From contig NZ_MRTD01000005.1 of assembly GCF_001956295.1 (NCBI RefSeq), positions 186,001-250,000 of the forward strand: 64,000 nt of DNA. Direction: 5' to 3'. This document shows, one piece after another, positions 34,892-43,883 of the stretch (positions within the stretch are counted from its first letter, which is position 1; every line of letters starts with the position of its first letter). The notes under the pieces are model-generated. The model worked only from the letters and a program-made list of their open reading frames with translations, did not search any database and was not told the origin of the DNA. This DNA comes from Paenibacillus sp. FSL A5-0031. Its GTDB lineage: Bacteria > Bacillota > Bacilli > Paenibacillales > Paenibacillaceae. The position numbers and the translations under genes were made by a program.

Positions 34892-36316
34892 ATGTCAGTT
34901 CAAAATGTTTTGGACAATATTAAAGAAAACAGCATTATGTTTGTAGATTTCCGCTTCGTGGATCTTCTAGGTAAGGCTCACCACATCACGCTTCCTGCTG
35001 CTGAGGTTGATGCTGATACTTTTGTAAACGGAGTAGCTTTTGATGGATCATCAATCCACGGTTTCCGCGGTATCGAAAATTCCGATATGGTTATGATGCC
35101 GGATACAGAATCCGTATTTATTGATCCTTTCACTGATCATCCTACACTGAACGTTATGTGTAATATTCATACACCTGAAGGCGATCGTTATGACCGTGAC
35201 CCACGTAGCATCGCTCAAAAGGCTGAAGAGTATCTTCAAACTACGGGTATTGGTACGACAGCATTTTTTGCACCAGAACCTGAATTCTTTATTTTCGATG
35301 AAGTTCGCTATGAAAGCACAATGAACGCATCCTCTTATGTTGTTGAATCCGAGGAAGCTGGCTGGAACACGAACCGTAAAGAAGAGGGCGGAAACCTTGG
35401 TTCGAAAATTCCAGTTAAAGGCGGCTATGTTCCTGTAGCTCCAATCGACTCCCAACAAGACATCCGCAGCGAAATGGTTCGCCTATTGCAGGAATCAGGC
35501 CTTCGCGTAGAACGTCATCACCATGAAGTTGCAACTGCTGGTCAAGCAGAGATCAACTTCCGTTTTGACACATTGACAAAAACAGCCGACAACCTTATGA
35601 AATTCAAATATATTATTCACAACACAGCTCGCCAATATGGCAAAACGGCTACTTTCATGCCGAAGCCACTATTCGGTGACAACGGTAGCGGTATGCACGT
35701 TCATGCTTCTATCTTCAACGGCGATACTCCTTTGTTCTATGACAAAGGCGCTTACGCTAACCTAAGCGAAATGGCTATGCACTACATCGGCGGCGTACTT
35801 TACCACGCTCCGGCTTTGATCGCAATCACTAACCCAAGCACGAACTCATTCAAACGTCTTGTGCCTGGTTACGAAGCGCCGGTTAACCTTGTATTCTCAA
35901 AAGGCAACCGTTCTGCAGCCGTTCGTATTCCGATTGCAGCTGTAACGCCTAAAGGCTGTCGTATTGAATTCCGTACGCCGGACAACACAGCTAACCCTTA
36001 CCTTGCATTTGCAGCGATGCTGCTTGCAGGTCTGGACGGCATCAAGCGCAAGCTTGATCCAGTAGCTCTTGGTTACGGTCCTTTCGACAAAAACATCTAC
36101 GAATTGCCAGAAGAAGAGAAAAAAGAAATCCGCAGCGTTCCTGGAACGCTTGACGAGGCGCTTAATGCCCTTGAAGCAGATTCCGATTTCTTGACTGAAG
36201 GCGGCGTATTCTCCAAAGACTTCATTGACAACTACGTTGCAGTAAAACGTCAAGAAGCTAAAGCTGTTGCAATCCGTATTCATCCGCATGAGTTCAGCCT
36301 TTACTACGATTGCTAA
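34892..36316 (+). CDS. glnA: Glutamine synthetase, GSI-beta type
   Basis: 474 residues, longer than the ~444-residue GSI-alpha enzyme of Bacillus. It makes glutamine from glutamate, ammonia and ATP. Catalytic blocks: NGVAFDGSSIHGF, FAPEPEFFIFD, HHEVATAGQAEINFRF, GSGMHVHASI, RLVPGYEAPVN, RNRSA-like GNRSAAVRIP and RIEFRTPD. The C-terminal region has PFDKNIYELPEEE, where Tyr403 corresponds to the adenylylated tyrosine (Tyr397) of enteric enzymes, and the GSI-beta insertion is present. Such an enzyme is normally the second glutamine synthetase in Paenibacillus, beside a glnR-linked GSI-alpha. SD GGAGGA precedes the ATG at 34892. Whether it is adenylylated is unknown. Confidence 0.94.
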   Translation: MSVQNVLDNIKENSIMFVDFRFVDLLGKAHHITLPAAEVDADTFVNGVAFDGSSIHGFRGIENSDMVMMPDTESVFIDPFTDHPTLNVMCNIHTPEGDRYDRDPRSIAQKAEEYLQTTGIGTTAFFAPEPEFFIFDEVRYESTMNASSYVVESEEAGWNTNRKEEGGNLGSKIPVKGGYVPVAPIDSQQDIRSEMVRLLQESGLRVERHHHEVATAGQAEINFRFDTLTKTADNLMKFKYIIHNTARQYGKTATFMPKPLFGDNGSGMHVHASIFNGDTPLFYDKGAYANLSEMAMHYIGGVLYHAPALIAITNPSTNSFKRLVPGYEAPVNLVFSKGNRSAAVRIPIAAVTPKGCRIEFRTPDNTANPYLAFAAMLLAGLDGIKRKLDPVALGYGPFDKNIYELPEEEKKEIRSVPGTLDEALNALEADSDFLTEGGVFSKDFIDNYVAVKRQEAKAVAIRIHPHEFSLYYDC

Positions 36317-36339
36317 TCAATCGTTCAAGAAATATAAGA

Positions 36340-36367
36340 AACGGGTCCCTCTGGGACCCGTTTTTTT
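36340..36367 (+). terminator. Terminator of glnA
   Basis: AACGGGTCCC pairs with GGGACCCGTT around TCT, followed by seven Ts. Confidence 0.92.
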
Positions 36368-36533
36368 ATGGTTTATAAAGATATAATGAACGAAATCCGA
36401 ATGTTTATTGACAGTATTGCGACATACGTTCGACTTTTAAATTATTTAATATGCGGAATACACTTGATGCAGCCCTTCAAAATTGCTATCATATCCATAT
36501 CATAAATAAAGAAACAGAGGTGGGTATCCGAAG

Positions 36534-37619
36534 ATGACACGAGCATTTAATTTTAATGCAGGACCAGCCGCAATACCACTTGAGGTGCTGAAGCAAGCCC
36601 AGGAGCAATTTGTTGATTATCAGGGCGCAGGGATGTCCATTATGGAAATGTCTCACCGCAGCAAAATGTATGAAGAAGTGAACAATCAATCGCAAGCCCT
36701 GCTTCGTGAATTGTTCGGAATTCCAGAAAACTATGAAGTTTTATTGCTGCAAGGCGGCGCGAGCACACAGTTTGCTATGCTTCCTCTGAATCTTCTGCAG
36801 CCTGGCAAGCCAGGCGCTTACGTCATGACAGGAGCTTGGGCTGACAAAGCGCTTAAAGAAGCGAAACTTGTCGGAGAAACGGTTATTGCCGCTTCGACTG
36901 AAGCTGACAAATTTATGCGTATGCCGACTATGTCAGAAATTGAAGTACCGAGCAATGCTTCCTATGTACATTTAACATCAAATGAAACGATCGGTGGAAC
37001 GCAGTTCCAAGAATTCCCTGACACTGGTGATGTGCCACTTATTGCGGATATGTCCAGTGATATTTTGAGCAGACCGATTGATGTGAGCAAATTTGGTGTC
37101 ATTTATGCCGGCGCACAAAAAAACCTAGGTCCATCAGGCGTTACCGTTGTCATCATTCGTAAGGATCTTATCGAGAGCAGCAACAAAACGATTCCAACGA
37201 TGTTCCGTTACAGCACGCATGCGAAGAGCGGCTCGTTGTACAATACACCGCCGTCTTTCTCGGTATATATGGTGAAGCTGGTTCTGGAGTGGATCAAGGC
37301 AAAAGGCGGAGTTTCTCAGCTTGAACAGTACAACCGCGACAAAACGAAGCTGATCTATGATGCTATCGATCAAAGCAGCGGCTTCTACACGGGCTGTGCT
37401 CAGCCGCAAAGCCGTTCGCTTATGAATATTACTTTCCGTATTCAAACGGAGGAGCTTGAGGCTCTGTTCGTTAAGGAGTCGTTGAAAGAAGGTTTTGAAG
37501 GCTTGAAGGGTCATCGCGATGTTGGCGGCCTAAGAGCTTCAACATACAATGCGGTTCCGCTTGAGAGCTGCCAGGCGCTTGCACAATTCATGGCTGACTT
37601 CCAAAAACGGAACGGTTAA
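36534..37619 (+). CDS. serC: Phosphoserine aminotransferase SerC
   Basis: 361 residues. A PLP enzyme that transaminates 3-phosphohydroxypyruvate with glutamate to phosphoserine, in the serine and pyridoxine pathways. NFNAGPAAIPLEVL at the N-terminus, QGGASTQFAMLPLNLL, ADMSSDILSRP and the cofactor lysine in YAGAQKNLGPSGVT are diagnostic, as is the C-terminal GHRDVGGLRASTYNA. SD GAGGTGGGT stands before the ATG at 36534. A single gene between two terminators. Confidence 0.96.
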   Translation: MTRAFNFNAGPAAIPLEVLKQAQEQFVDYQGAGMSIMEMSHRSKMYEEVNNQSQALLRELFGIPENYEVLLLQGGASTQFAMLPLNLLQPGKPGAYVMTGAWADKALKEAKLVGETVIAASTEADKFMRMPTMSEIEVPSNASYVHLTSNETIGGTQFQEFPDTGDVPLIADMSSDILSRPIDVSKFGVIYAGAQKNLGPSGVTVVIIRKDLIESSNKTIPTMFRYSTHAKSGSLYNTPPSFSVYMVKLVLEWIKAKGGVSQLEQYNRDKTKLIYDAIDQSSGFYTGCAQPQSRSLMNITFRIQTEELEALFVKESLKEGFEGLKGHRDVGGLRASTYNAVPLESCQALAQFMADFQKRNG

Positions 37620-37660
37620 TAAGTCGTTTTGATTTCACGCCTATTATTGCTAGAATGGAA

Positions 37661-37696
37661 ACAGCCTGCTTCTAATATAGAAGCAGGCTGTTTTTT
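37661..37696 (+). terminator. Terminator of serC
   Basis: ACAGCCTGCTTCT and its exact complement AGAAGCAGGCTGT flank a five-base loop, followed by six Ts. The convergent response-regulator gene ends 23 bp further on. Confidence 0.93.
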
Positions 37697-37718
37697 GGGT
37701 ATTAAAGTTATAAGTTCA

Positions 37719-38441
37719 TTAAGCTTGGGCAAGACTGCTCTCAGCAATATGAGGACCGTTTAATTTATAACCGACATTGCGGACGGTCATAATATATTCC
37801 GGTGTACGAGCGTTTTTCTCGATCTTGTCGCGCAGATGGCTAATATGAACGTCGACGATTCGTGTGTCACCGAGGAAATGGTAATCCCAAACGCCGTGAA
37901 GCAGCTGCTGGCGGCTAAGCACTTTTCCTTTGTGGCGGCATAGGAACAATAGCAGTTCAAATTCCTTTGGCGTAAGCTCAACGGATTTGCCGTCTATGAA
38001 AACTTCACGCTGTTCAACCTGAACCTTCAAGCGGCCAATGTTGAACGTTGTGTCATCAGCAGTGCCTGGAAGCGATTGAACTCGGCGGAATATAGCTTGA
38101 ATACGAGAAACAAGCTCTTGCGGGCTAAAAGGTTTAGTCATATAGTCATCGGCACCATTATCAAGACCAGCTATTTTATCGGTTACGTCTTGAAGTGCAG
38201 TCAGCATAACGATGGGTACTGCATTGCTTTGCTTGCGCAGCTCGCGGCAAACTTGGAGTCCATCCATTTTTGGCAGCATGAGATCTAGAACAATTAAGTC
38301 GGGACGGAAAGGCTTAAGCATTTCGAATACAGCTTCACCATCACCTACACAACGTACATCATAACCTGCCAGCTTTAAGTTAAATTCAATCAACATTGAA
38401 ATAGATGGTTCGTCATCCACGATCAAAATTTTTTTTCGCAT
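37719..38441 (-). CDS. PhoP/PhoB-like response regulator, without adjacent kinase
   Basis: 240 residues. Receiver domain (~4-118) with VDDEPS, phospho-acceptor Asp in LIVLDLMLP, LTALQD and MTKPFSP. The winged-helix domain (~135-230) includes ELTPKEFELLLFLCRHKGKVLSR and GDTRIVDVHISHLRDKIE, very close in style to PhoP/YycF of Bacillus. Unlike phoPR or walRK there is no histidine kinase gene beside it on either strand, so its partner must lie elsewhere. It faces trmL divergently across a 149-bp gap. Confidence 0.9.
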   Translation of the reverse strand: MRKKILIVDDEPSISMLIEFNLKLAGYDVRCVGDGEAVFEMLKPFRPDLIVLDLMLPKMDGLQVCRELRKQSNAVPIVMLTALQDVTDKIAGLDNGADDYMTKPFSPQELVSRIQAIFRRVQSLPGTADDTTFNIGRLKVQVEQREVFIDGKSVELTPKEFELLLFLCRHKGKVLSRQQLLHGVWDYHFLGDTRIVDVHISHLRDKIEKNARTPEYIMTVRNVGYKLNGPHIAESSLAQA

Positions 38442-38590
38442 GATTCAGCTCTCCTCCATGTGTTTCCGCCTATTATGGTTCTATTATGAAGGTTGAAATT
38501 ATGCTTGAGATTAACGGTACGTAAAGTGGGTGTAAAAATATTCGTCATTTTCGTGTATAATAGGCAAAATGAGAGGTGAGAAACAAAACT

Positions 38591-39055
38591 ATGCCATTTC
38601 ATATTGTTTTGGTAGAACCAGAAATTCCTGCAAATACAGGTAATATTTCTCGTACATGCGCTGCAACCGGCACTATTTTGCATTTGGTAAGACCACTTGG
38701 CTTTGATACGGACGATCGTACCTTGAAGAGGGCGGGACTCGATTATTGGCACTCGGTACATATCGAGTATCATGATTCCTTCGATGAGGTGCTCGCAAGT
38801 TATCCGCAAGGCCGATTCTTCTACGCAAGTACAAAAGCGAGAAAGACGTATTCACAGTTCGAGTATCAGGATGGCGATTTCTTTGTATTCGGAAAAGAAA
38901 CAAAGGGCTTGCCACAGGAGCTTATAGATGCGAATATAGAAACTTGCATTAGATTGCCGATGACGGATAAAGTGCGATCACTTAATCTGTCCAATTCTGC
39001 AGCAATTATCGTGTATGAAGCGCTTAGACAAAATCATTTTCCAGGACTCGATTAA
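38591..39055 (+). CDS. trmL: tRNA (cytidine(34)-2'-O)-methyltransferase TrmL
   Basis: 154 residues, the compact SPOUT/trefoil-knot methyltransferase that 2'-O-methylates the wobble base of certain leucine tRNAs. Family motifs are present: PEIPANTGNISRTCAATGT, HLVRPLGF, FFVFGKETKGLP and LNLSNSAAIIVYEALRQ. The ATG at 38591 gives the usual N-terminus (MPFHIVLVEPE); a GTG five codons earlier is an alternative start that would use the same region as SD. Confidence 0.94.
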   Translation: MPFHIVLVEPEIPANTGNISRTCAATGTILHLVRPLGFDTDDRTLKRAGLDYWHSVHIEYHDSFDEVLASYPQGRFFYASTKARKTYSQFEYQDGDFFVFGKETKGLPQELIDANIETCIRLPMTDKVRSLNLSNSAAIIVYEALRQNHFPGLD

Positions 39056-39231
39056 AAATGTTAATTTATTTCTCATTTTTTGGAATTTTTTTGCTCTAAT
39101 AAAAAGAATTATTGCAGGATATTAAGAAATTATTAAATTAGGAAGGAAATACTGAAGTGCCATCGAAAGACTATAACGCAGAGGTTTCTCAAAAATAGCT
39201 TGCGAAACCAGACACAGAAGAGGTGAAAGTG

Positions 39232-39480
39232 ATGAAACCAGCAGGTGTAGTAAGAAAAGTGGACCAACTCGGACGTATTGTACTTCCAAAATCATTACGT
39301 AAACGTTATTTGATGAACGAGGGCGATCCCGTTGAAATTTTCGTCCAAGGTGACCATATCATTTTGGAGCGTTACCGTCCAAAGTGTGTTTTTTGCGGTT
39401 CAATGGTTGAAGTTCGTGATTTCAAGGATCGCTATGTTTGTGGTGTATGCATGGAAGAAATGGCAGTTCTGCAGCGCTAA
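39232..39480 (+). CDS. AbrB/SpoVT-type DNA-binding protein with four-cysteine tail
   Basis: 82 residues. The N-terminal half is a swapped-hairpin AbrB domain (GVVRKVDQLGRIVLPKSLRKR). The C-terminal part differs from B. subtilis AbrB: it carries CVFC (Cys52, Cys55) and CGVC (Cys70, Cys73), a zinc-ribbon-like pair of CxxC motifs with 14 residues between. It is probably a dimeric transition-state type regulator with a metal-stabilised tail. The ATG at 39232 has AGGTG 6 bases ahead; a GTG at 39223 lies inside that SD. Confidence 0.88.
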   Translation: MKPAGVVRKVDQLGRIVLPKSLRKRYLMNEGDPVEIFVQGDHIILERYRPKCVFCGSMVEVRDFKDRYVCGVCMEEMAVLQR

Positions 39481-39507
39481 TCAGCGTTTTTGCATCCTGT
39501 ATAACGA

Positions 39508-39560
39508 AATGAAGCTTCCCGAGAAGAGTATTGATGCTCTTCGGGAAGCTTCATTTTTTT
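39508..39560. terminator. Terminator after the AbrB-type gene
   Basis: AATGAAGCTTCCCGA...AGAG pairs with CTCT...CGGGAAGCTTCATT, followed by Ts on the + side. The small leftward gene at 39592 also runs into it. Confidence 0.9.
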
Positions 39561-39591
39561 GTTGCGCTGGCTATAAGCGGATAAAGCAGGC

Positions 39592-39684
39592 TTATAGTCC
39601 TTTTGTTTTGTCATCATTGTAAGAGCTGGTAAGCATCGCAATAATGAACAATGCAAACACAGTCATAACGATAATAAAGTTCAT
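39592..39684 (-). CDS. 30-residue single-helix membrane peptide
   Basis: A perfect ribosome site, GGAGGTG, is 7 bases before the ATG at 39684, much better than expected by chance for so short a frame. The peptide is one hydrophobic helix (FIIVMTVFALFIIAML) followed by a polar, charged end (TSSYNDDKTKGL). I do not recognise it. It could be a small membrane protein that modulates a partner, or a toxin-like peptide; nothing nearby suggests an antitoxin. The 136-bp gap to the aminotransferase gene would hold its promoter. Confidence 0.6.
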   Translation of the reverse strand: MNFIIVMTVFALFIIAMLTSSYNDDKTKGL

Positions 39685-39820
39685 CTGTGGGACACCTCCA
39701 AGTATGCTGTTTTTATTATAACCAACGATGGCAAAAAAGAAAACTTTAAAAGTTGTGAACACATTGTTAACATAGAGAGTATAAGCATAGCAATATAGCT
39801 TGCGAGGAGGAGCAATCAAT

Positions 39821-41017
39821 ATGAATTATCGTTTTTCATCTAGAGTATCAGAGCTTAAATCTTCAGCGGTCAGGGATATACTTAAGCTGACGCAAGGAAA
39901 GGAAATGATCTCATTTGCTGGAGGACTTCCAGCTGAGGAGCTGTTCCCCGTACAAGCCGTGCGCGAAGCAGCAGACCGTGTATTTACAGCTGGAGCAAGC
40001 GCATTGCAGTATGGTTTGACAGCTGGGTATTTGCCATTGCGGGAGCAGCTTTGTGAGCGAATGGCAGTTAAGCAAATGCATGTTAATCCAGATCAGATGA
40101 TTCTGACGACAGGATCGCAGCAGGCGATTGATTTGCTCGTTGGCGTACTTACAGAGCCTGGAGATGTAATCTTGGTAGAGAAGCCTACTTACTTGGCAAG
40201 CTTGCAAGTATTTGCTCTTCATGGTTTAAAGGTAGTGGCAGCGGAGAGTGATGAGCAAGGAATCATTCCTGAGGATGCAGAGCGTCTTATTCGCGAGCAT
40301 CGTCCGAGACTGCTTTATGCTGTACCGACATTCGGCAATCCTACGGGACGTGTATGGAGCGTTGAGCGAAGGAAGAAAATACTTGCTCTCTGCAAGCAAA
40401 ACGAAATGCCAATTATTGAAGATGATCCTTATGGTGACATAAAATTTGATGAGAGCGAGCAATTCCCTTCACTGTTCTCATTAGAAGGACAAGTAGAGGG
40501 CGGCGCGGTTTTTTATACGAGTACGTTTTCTAAAACGGTAGCTCCTGCGCTGCGGTCAGGTTGGGCTATTGGAGATAGCGAAGTAATCAACATGGTAGCC
40601 AAAGCTAAGCAAGCTGCCGATCTACACTCGAGTACGATCGATCAACAAATTTTAAGTCAATTGCTTAAAGGGTTTGATCTCGATGGTCATATCCGTCTTA
40701 TCTCAAAGTCATACGGCGAGCGTATGCTTGAGATGCATGGGCTTCTTGAGCGTCAGGCAATAGAGGGCGTCACTTGGGTAAAACCGAAAGGCGGCATGTT
40801 CCTATGGCTGGAGCTGCCTGACGGTTTGGATGCAGAGGCACTCCTGCGGTGTGCGGTTCAAAAAGGGGTTGCGTTTGTGCCGGGCAGCTCTTTCTATGCC
40901 GATCATCCACAGCGCAACACTGCAAGGTTGAATTACACGTATAATACAGGAGCGCGTACAGAACAAGGCGTATTGCGGTTTGTTGAAGCGATCGGCGAAT
41001 TTACGGGGCGGAGCTAA
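39821..41017 (+). CDS. PLP-dependent aminotransferase (class I/II, 2-aminoadipate/aromatic type)
   Basis: 398 residues, fold-type I. The cofactor lysine is in YTSTFSKTVAPALRSGW; LTTGSQQAIDLL, EDDPYGDIKF and NPTGRVWS complete the PLP pocket, and LNYTYNTG near the C-terminus holds a carboxylate-binding residue. The sequence lies in the MocR-like/LysN clade, often annotated as 2-aminoadipate transaminase, but lacks the GntR head. Exact substrate unknown. SD GCGAGGAGG is well placed for the ATG at 39821. The 3' end overlaps the convergent DUF2161 gene by 17 bp. Confidence 0.88.
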   Translation: MNYRFSSRVSELKSSAVRDILKLTQGKEMISFAGGLPAEELFPVQAVREAADRVFTAGASALQYGLTAGYLPLREQLCERMAVKQMHVNPDQMILTTGSQQAIDLLVGVLTEPGDVILVEKPTYLASLQVFALHGLKVVAAESDEQGIIPEDAERLIREHRPRLLYAVPTFGNPTGRVWSVERRKKILALCKQNEMPIIEDDPYGDIKFDESEQFPSLFSLEGQVEGGAVFYTSTFSKTVAPALRSGWAIGDSEVINMVAKAKQAADLHSSTIDQQILSQLLKGFDLDGHIRLISKSYGERMLEMHGLLERQAIEGVTWVKPKGGMFLWLELPDGLDAEALLRCAVQKGVAFVPGSSFYADHPQRNTARLNYTYNTGARTEQGVLRFVEAIGEFTGRS

Positions 41018-41726
41018 CCGTTGCCGACCATTCAGCGATAACATTGCTATATTCAGATAATGCAGCCGCGCCCTCAGGGCGCAGGCTGTATTTGCCGCGT
41101 TCAATGCGATCGAACCAGCCGTAATAATTGCTGCGCAGCGTTTCGCCGCTGCGTCTATAGCCAGTAATTGCTGCGACCTCGCGCGGCGCTAGTGGTCCCG
41201 AGGTGTGAAGCGCATAAGCACAGCGCAGAGCCTTCTCGCGGTATGCTGTAACAAGCTTGCGGCCTGTGCTGCCGCCGACGTTATAGTCGCCGCTGCGCTC
41301 CTTAAACTCGGTCAGCAATTGTGCTTGCTTCTTGCGCCTTACTCCGCGCAGCGGCGGATCGCCCGGCTGACACAACCAATCGATTACCGGCGGCTTTGTT
41401 TTATAGAAGGTGACGGTCATGAATCCGAGCCCAAGCATTCGGCACAGTTCAGTCAAATCGCCAAAGCGCTGGTTGTGCGCTCCGCTTTTTGTTCGATTGC
41501 GTTCAACCGCCAGCACGACATGGCTATTTAATCGAAGACGTTCAACCCCTTGCAAAAGCAAGGCGAGATTGAATGTTTTTTTCATTTCGACAATTATCGT
41601 ATCCGCTCGCTCAGGATGAATAGCGACCAAATCGCAATGAAGGACCTCGCTTTTTACCGCATACCCAAGCTGCTCATAATACTTTTTTATAGGTTTGTAG
41701 AGCTCTTCTTCGCGTGCTACTGCCAC
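41001..41726 (-). CDS. DUF2161 protein, predicted PD-(D/E)XK phosphodiesterase
   Basis: 241 residues. The N-terminal half has the nuclease-like pattern: LYKPIKKYYEQLGY, then EVLHCDLVAIHPERADTIIVEMKK, which supplies the Asp and the E-x-K of a PD-(D/E)XK active site. The C-terminal half (~125-230) is basic and ends in a region like a winged helix (LAPREVAAITGYRRSGETLRSNYYGWF). Members are uncharacterised and common in Paenibacillus-type genomes. It is not accompanied by a methylase or restriction gene. Its end overlaps the aminotransferase gene tail to tail. Confidence 0.78.
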   Translation of the reverse strand: MAVAREEELYKPIKKYYEQLGYAVKSEVLHCDLVAIHPERADTIIVEMKKTFNLALLLQGVERLRLNSHVVLAVERNRTKSGAHNQRFGDLTELCRMLGLGFMTVTFYKTKPPVIDWLCQPGDPPLRGVRRKKQAQLLTEFKERSGDYNVGGSTGRKLVTAYREKALRCAYALHTSGPLAPREVAAITGYRRSGETLRSNYYGWFDRIERGKYSLRPEGAAALSEYSNVIAEWSATVSSAP

Positions 41727-41968
41727 GTTTGCTAACTCCTCTCCACGTTCATTTCCATTGATGCTTATGAATCATTATAGCAAAGGATTTTGCGCACTTG
41801 TCGTTTTTTGATGGATGAAGGACAAAAATAGTGTGCAATTATCTCCTCGAATAAGCATAGGAATGTAATACCTCAATAAAAGTTGGCACCACTCGATAGA
41901 GCGTCTAGAGACAAATCCCGGGCGTAGAATGATAAGTGGAATGCGGAAGCGATGGGAGGAGGCACGGT

Positions 41969-43864
41969 ATGGACATTTTCAAGCGAATATCGGAGTATCA
42001 GGCTGAGAGCGAGAAACTTGCTTGGACAGGAACATTCAAGGATTACGTTGATTTGTTAAGGAAGGACCCGTCCCCGGCCATGACAGCACATTCTCGCGTT
42101 TATGAAATGATTGAATCTCATGGGGTGGAAGATGTTGGCGGCAACAAGCAGTACAAATTTTTCGATCAAGAAATTTTTGGGCTGGATCGTGCGGTGGAGA
42201 AGCTGGTTGAAGAATATTTCCATTCATCAGCTCGCAGGCTGGAGGTTCGCAAACGGATTCTATTGTTAATGGGTCCGGTCAGCGGAGGAAAGTCCACGAT
42301 CGTTACGATGCTCAAAAAAGGTCTTGAGAAATTTTCCAGAACTGAGCGTGGAGCCGTTTATGCGATTAAAGGCTGCCCGATGCATGAGGATCCGCTTCAT
42401 CTTATTCCCCATGAGCTTCGGCTTGATATTGAAAAAGAGCTCAGTGTTCGAATTGAAGGGAATCTATGCCCTTCATGCCAAATGAGGCTTACGACGGAAT
42501 ACAGCGGCGATATTGAAAACGTACTCGTTGAGCGGGTGTTTATTTCTGAGGATAACCGTGTTGGTATTGGCACATTCAGTCCATCCGATCCGAAGTCACA
42601 AGATATTGCCGATCTTACAGGAAGCATCGATTTCTCGACGATAACGGAGTTTGGGTCAGAATCCGATCCTCGTGCCTATCGTTTTGACGGTGAGCTTAAT
42701 AAGGCAAATCGCGGATTGATGGAATTTCAAGAAATGCTCAAGTGTGATGAGAAGTTTCTATGGAACTTGCTCTCACTGACGCAGGAAGGCAACTTTAAAG
42801 CAGGCCGATTCGCTTTGATCAGCGCGGATGAGCTTATTATTGCTCATACGAATGAATCGGAGTACAAATCGTTCATAAGCAATAAGAAAAATGAAGCCTT
42901 GCATTCCAGAATGATCGTTATGCCGGTCCCTTACAATTTGCGAGTGTCCGACGAAGAAAAAATTTATAAGAAGCTAATCGCGCAAAGCGATATGCGCCAT
43001 ATCCATATCGCACCGCATGCGCTGCGTGCTGCTGCCATCTTCTCCATCTTAACGAGGCTGAAGGAAACGAAGAAGCAAGGCATGGATCTTGTGAAGAAAA
43101 TGCGGATGTACGACGGCGAGGAAGTAGAAGGGTTCAAGGAAGCAGATTTGAAGGAAATGCAAAACGAATACTTAGAGGAAGGTATGACAGGTATTGATCC
43201 GCGCTATGTTATTAACCGAATTTCCAGCGCGCTTATTAAGCAGGATACACAATGTATTAATGCGCTTGATGTTTTGCGTGCGCTTAAGGAAGGATTGGAT
43301 CACCATCCGTCCATTACGAAGGATGAGCGTGAGCGCTACTTGAATTTCATCTCGGTGGCCCGCAAGGAATATGATCTGCTCGCGAAAAAAGAAATTCAGA
43401 AGGCATTCGTATATTCCTATGAGGAATCTGCCCGCACCTTATTTGAGAATTACTTGGATAACATTGAATCGTATTGCAACTGGGCAAAAATTAAAGATCC
43501 GCTGACAGGCGAAGAAATGGATCCGGATGAGCGCCTCATGCGTTCCATCGAGGAGCAAATTGGCGTCTCCGAAAATGCGAAAAAAGCGTTCCGCGAAGAG
43601 ATTTTGATTCGAATCTCGTCTTATTCGCGGAAAGGGAAAAAGTTTGATTTTACAAGTCACGAGCGGTTGCGCGAAGCCGTTGAGAAGAAGCTGTTCGCTG
43701 ATCTGAAAGATATTGTGAAAATAACGACGTCTACAAAAACACCGGATGAGAGTCAATTGAAGCGAATTAATGAAGTAACGAAACGTCTTATGGATGAGCA
43801 CAGCTACTGCTCGGTATGTTCAAATGAATTGCTTCGTTATGTAGGAAGCTTGCTCAATCGATAA
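41969..43864 (+). CDS. prkA: PrkA-type serine kinase / AAA+ protein
   Basis: 631 residues from the ATG at 41969 (SD GGGAGGAGG), exactly the length of Bacillus PrkA. The N-terminal AAA+ module has a Walker A loop (Gly102-Thr110, GPVSGGKST), the EGNLCPSC region and later ALISADELII; the C-terminal PrkA kinase-like domain spans ~420-631. In Bacillus PrkA is a sporulation-phase protein reported as a serine kinase and more recently as a protease of the Lon-like group. The usual yhbH and spoVR neighbours are absent. A cysteine pair near the C-terminus (YCSVCSNELLRYVGS) is conserved. Followed by a terminator. Confidence 0.95.
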   Translation: MDIFKRISEYQAESEKLAWTGTFKDYVDLLRKDPSPAMTAHSRVYEMIESHGVEDVGGNKQYKFFDQEIFGLDRAVEKLVEEYFHSSARRLEVRKRILLLMGPVSGGKSTIVTMLKKGLEKFSRTERGAVYAIKGCPMHEDPLHLIPHELRLDIEKELSVRIEGNLCPSCQMRLTTEYSGDIENVLVERVFISEDNRVGIGTFSPSDPKSQDIADLTGSIDFSTITEFGSESDPRAYRFDGELNKANRGLMEFQEMLKCDEKFLWNLLSLTQEGNFKAGRFALISADELIIAHTNESEYKSFISNKKNEALHSRMIVMPVPYNLRVSDEEKIYKKLIAQSDMRHIHIAPHALRAAAIFSILTRLKETKKQGMDLVKKMRMYDGEEVEGFKEADLKEMQNEYLEEGMTGIDPRYVINRISSALIKQDTQCINALDVLRALKEGLDHHPSITKDERERYLNFISVARKEYDLLAKKEIQKAFVYSYEESARTLFENYLDNIESYCNWAKIKDPLTGEEMDPDERLMRSIEEQIGVSENAKKAFREEILIRISSYSRKGKKFDFTSHERLREAVEKKLFADLKDIVKITTSTKTPDESQLKRINEVTKRLMDEHSYCSVCSNELLRYVGSLLNR

Positions 43865-43883
43865 AAAATTGGCCTGAGTATTA

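Noticed and set aside
39123-39231. Riboswitch or short ORF in the leader of the AbrB-type gene
   Set aside because: A GGTTTC/GAAACC hairpin and a 13-codon GTG frame are present, but no T tract and no known RNA class fits.
41727-41968. Sigma-E promoter upstream of prkA
   Set aside because: CATAGGAAT is near the sigma-E -10 consensus but no acceptable -35 is found at the right distance.
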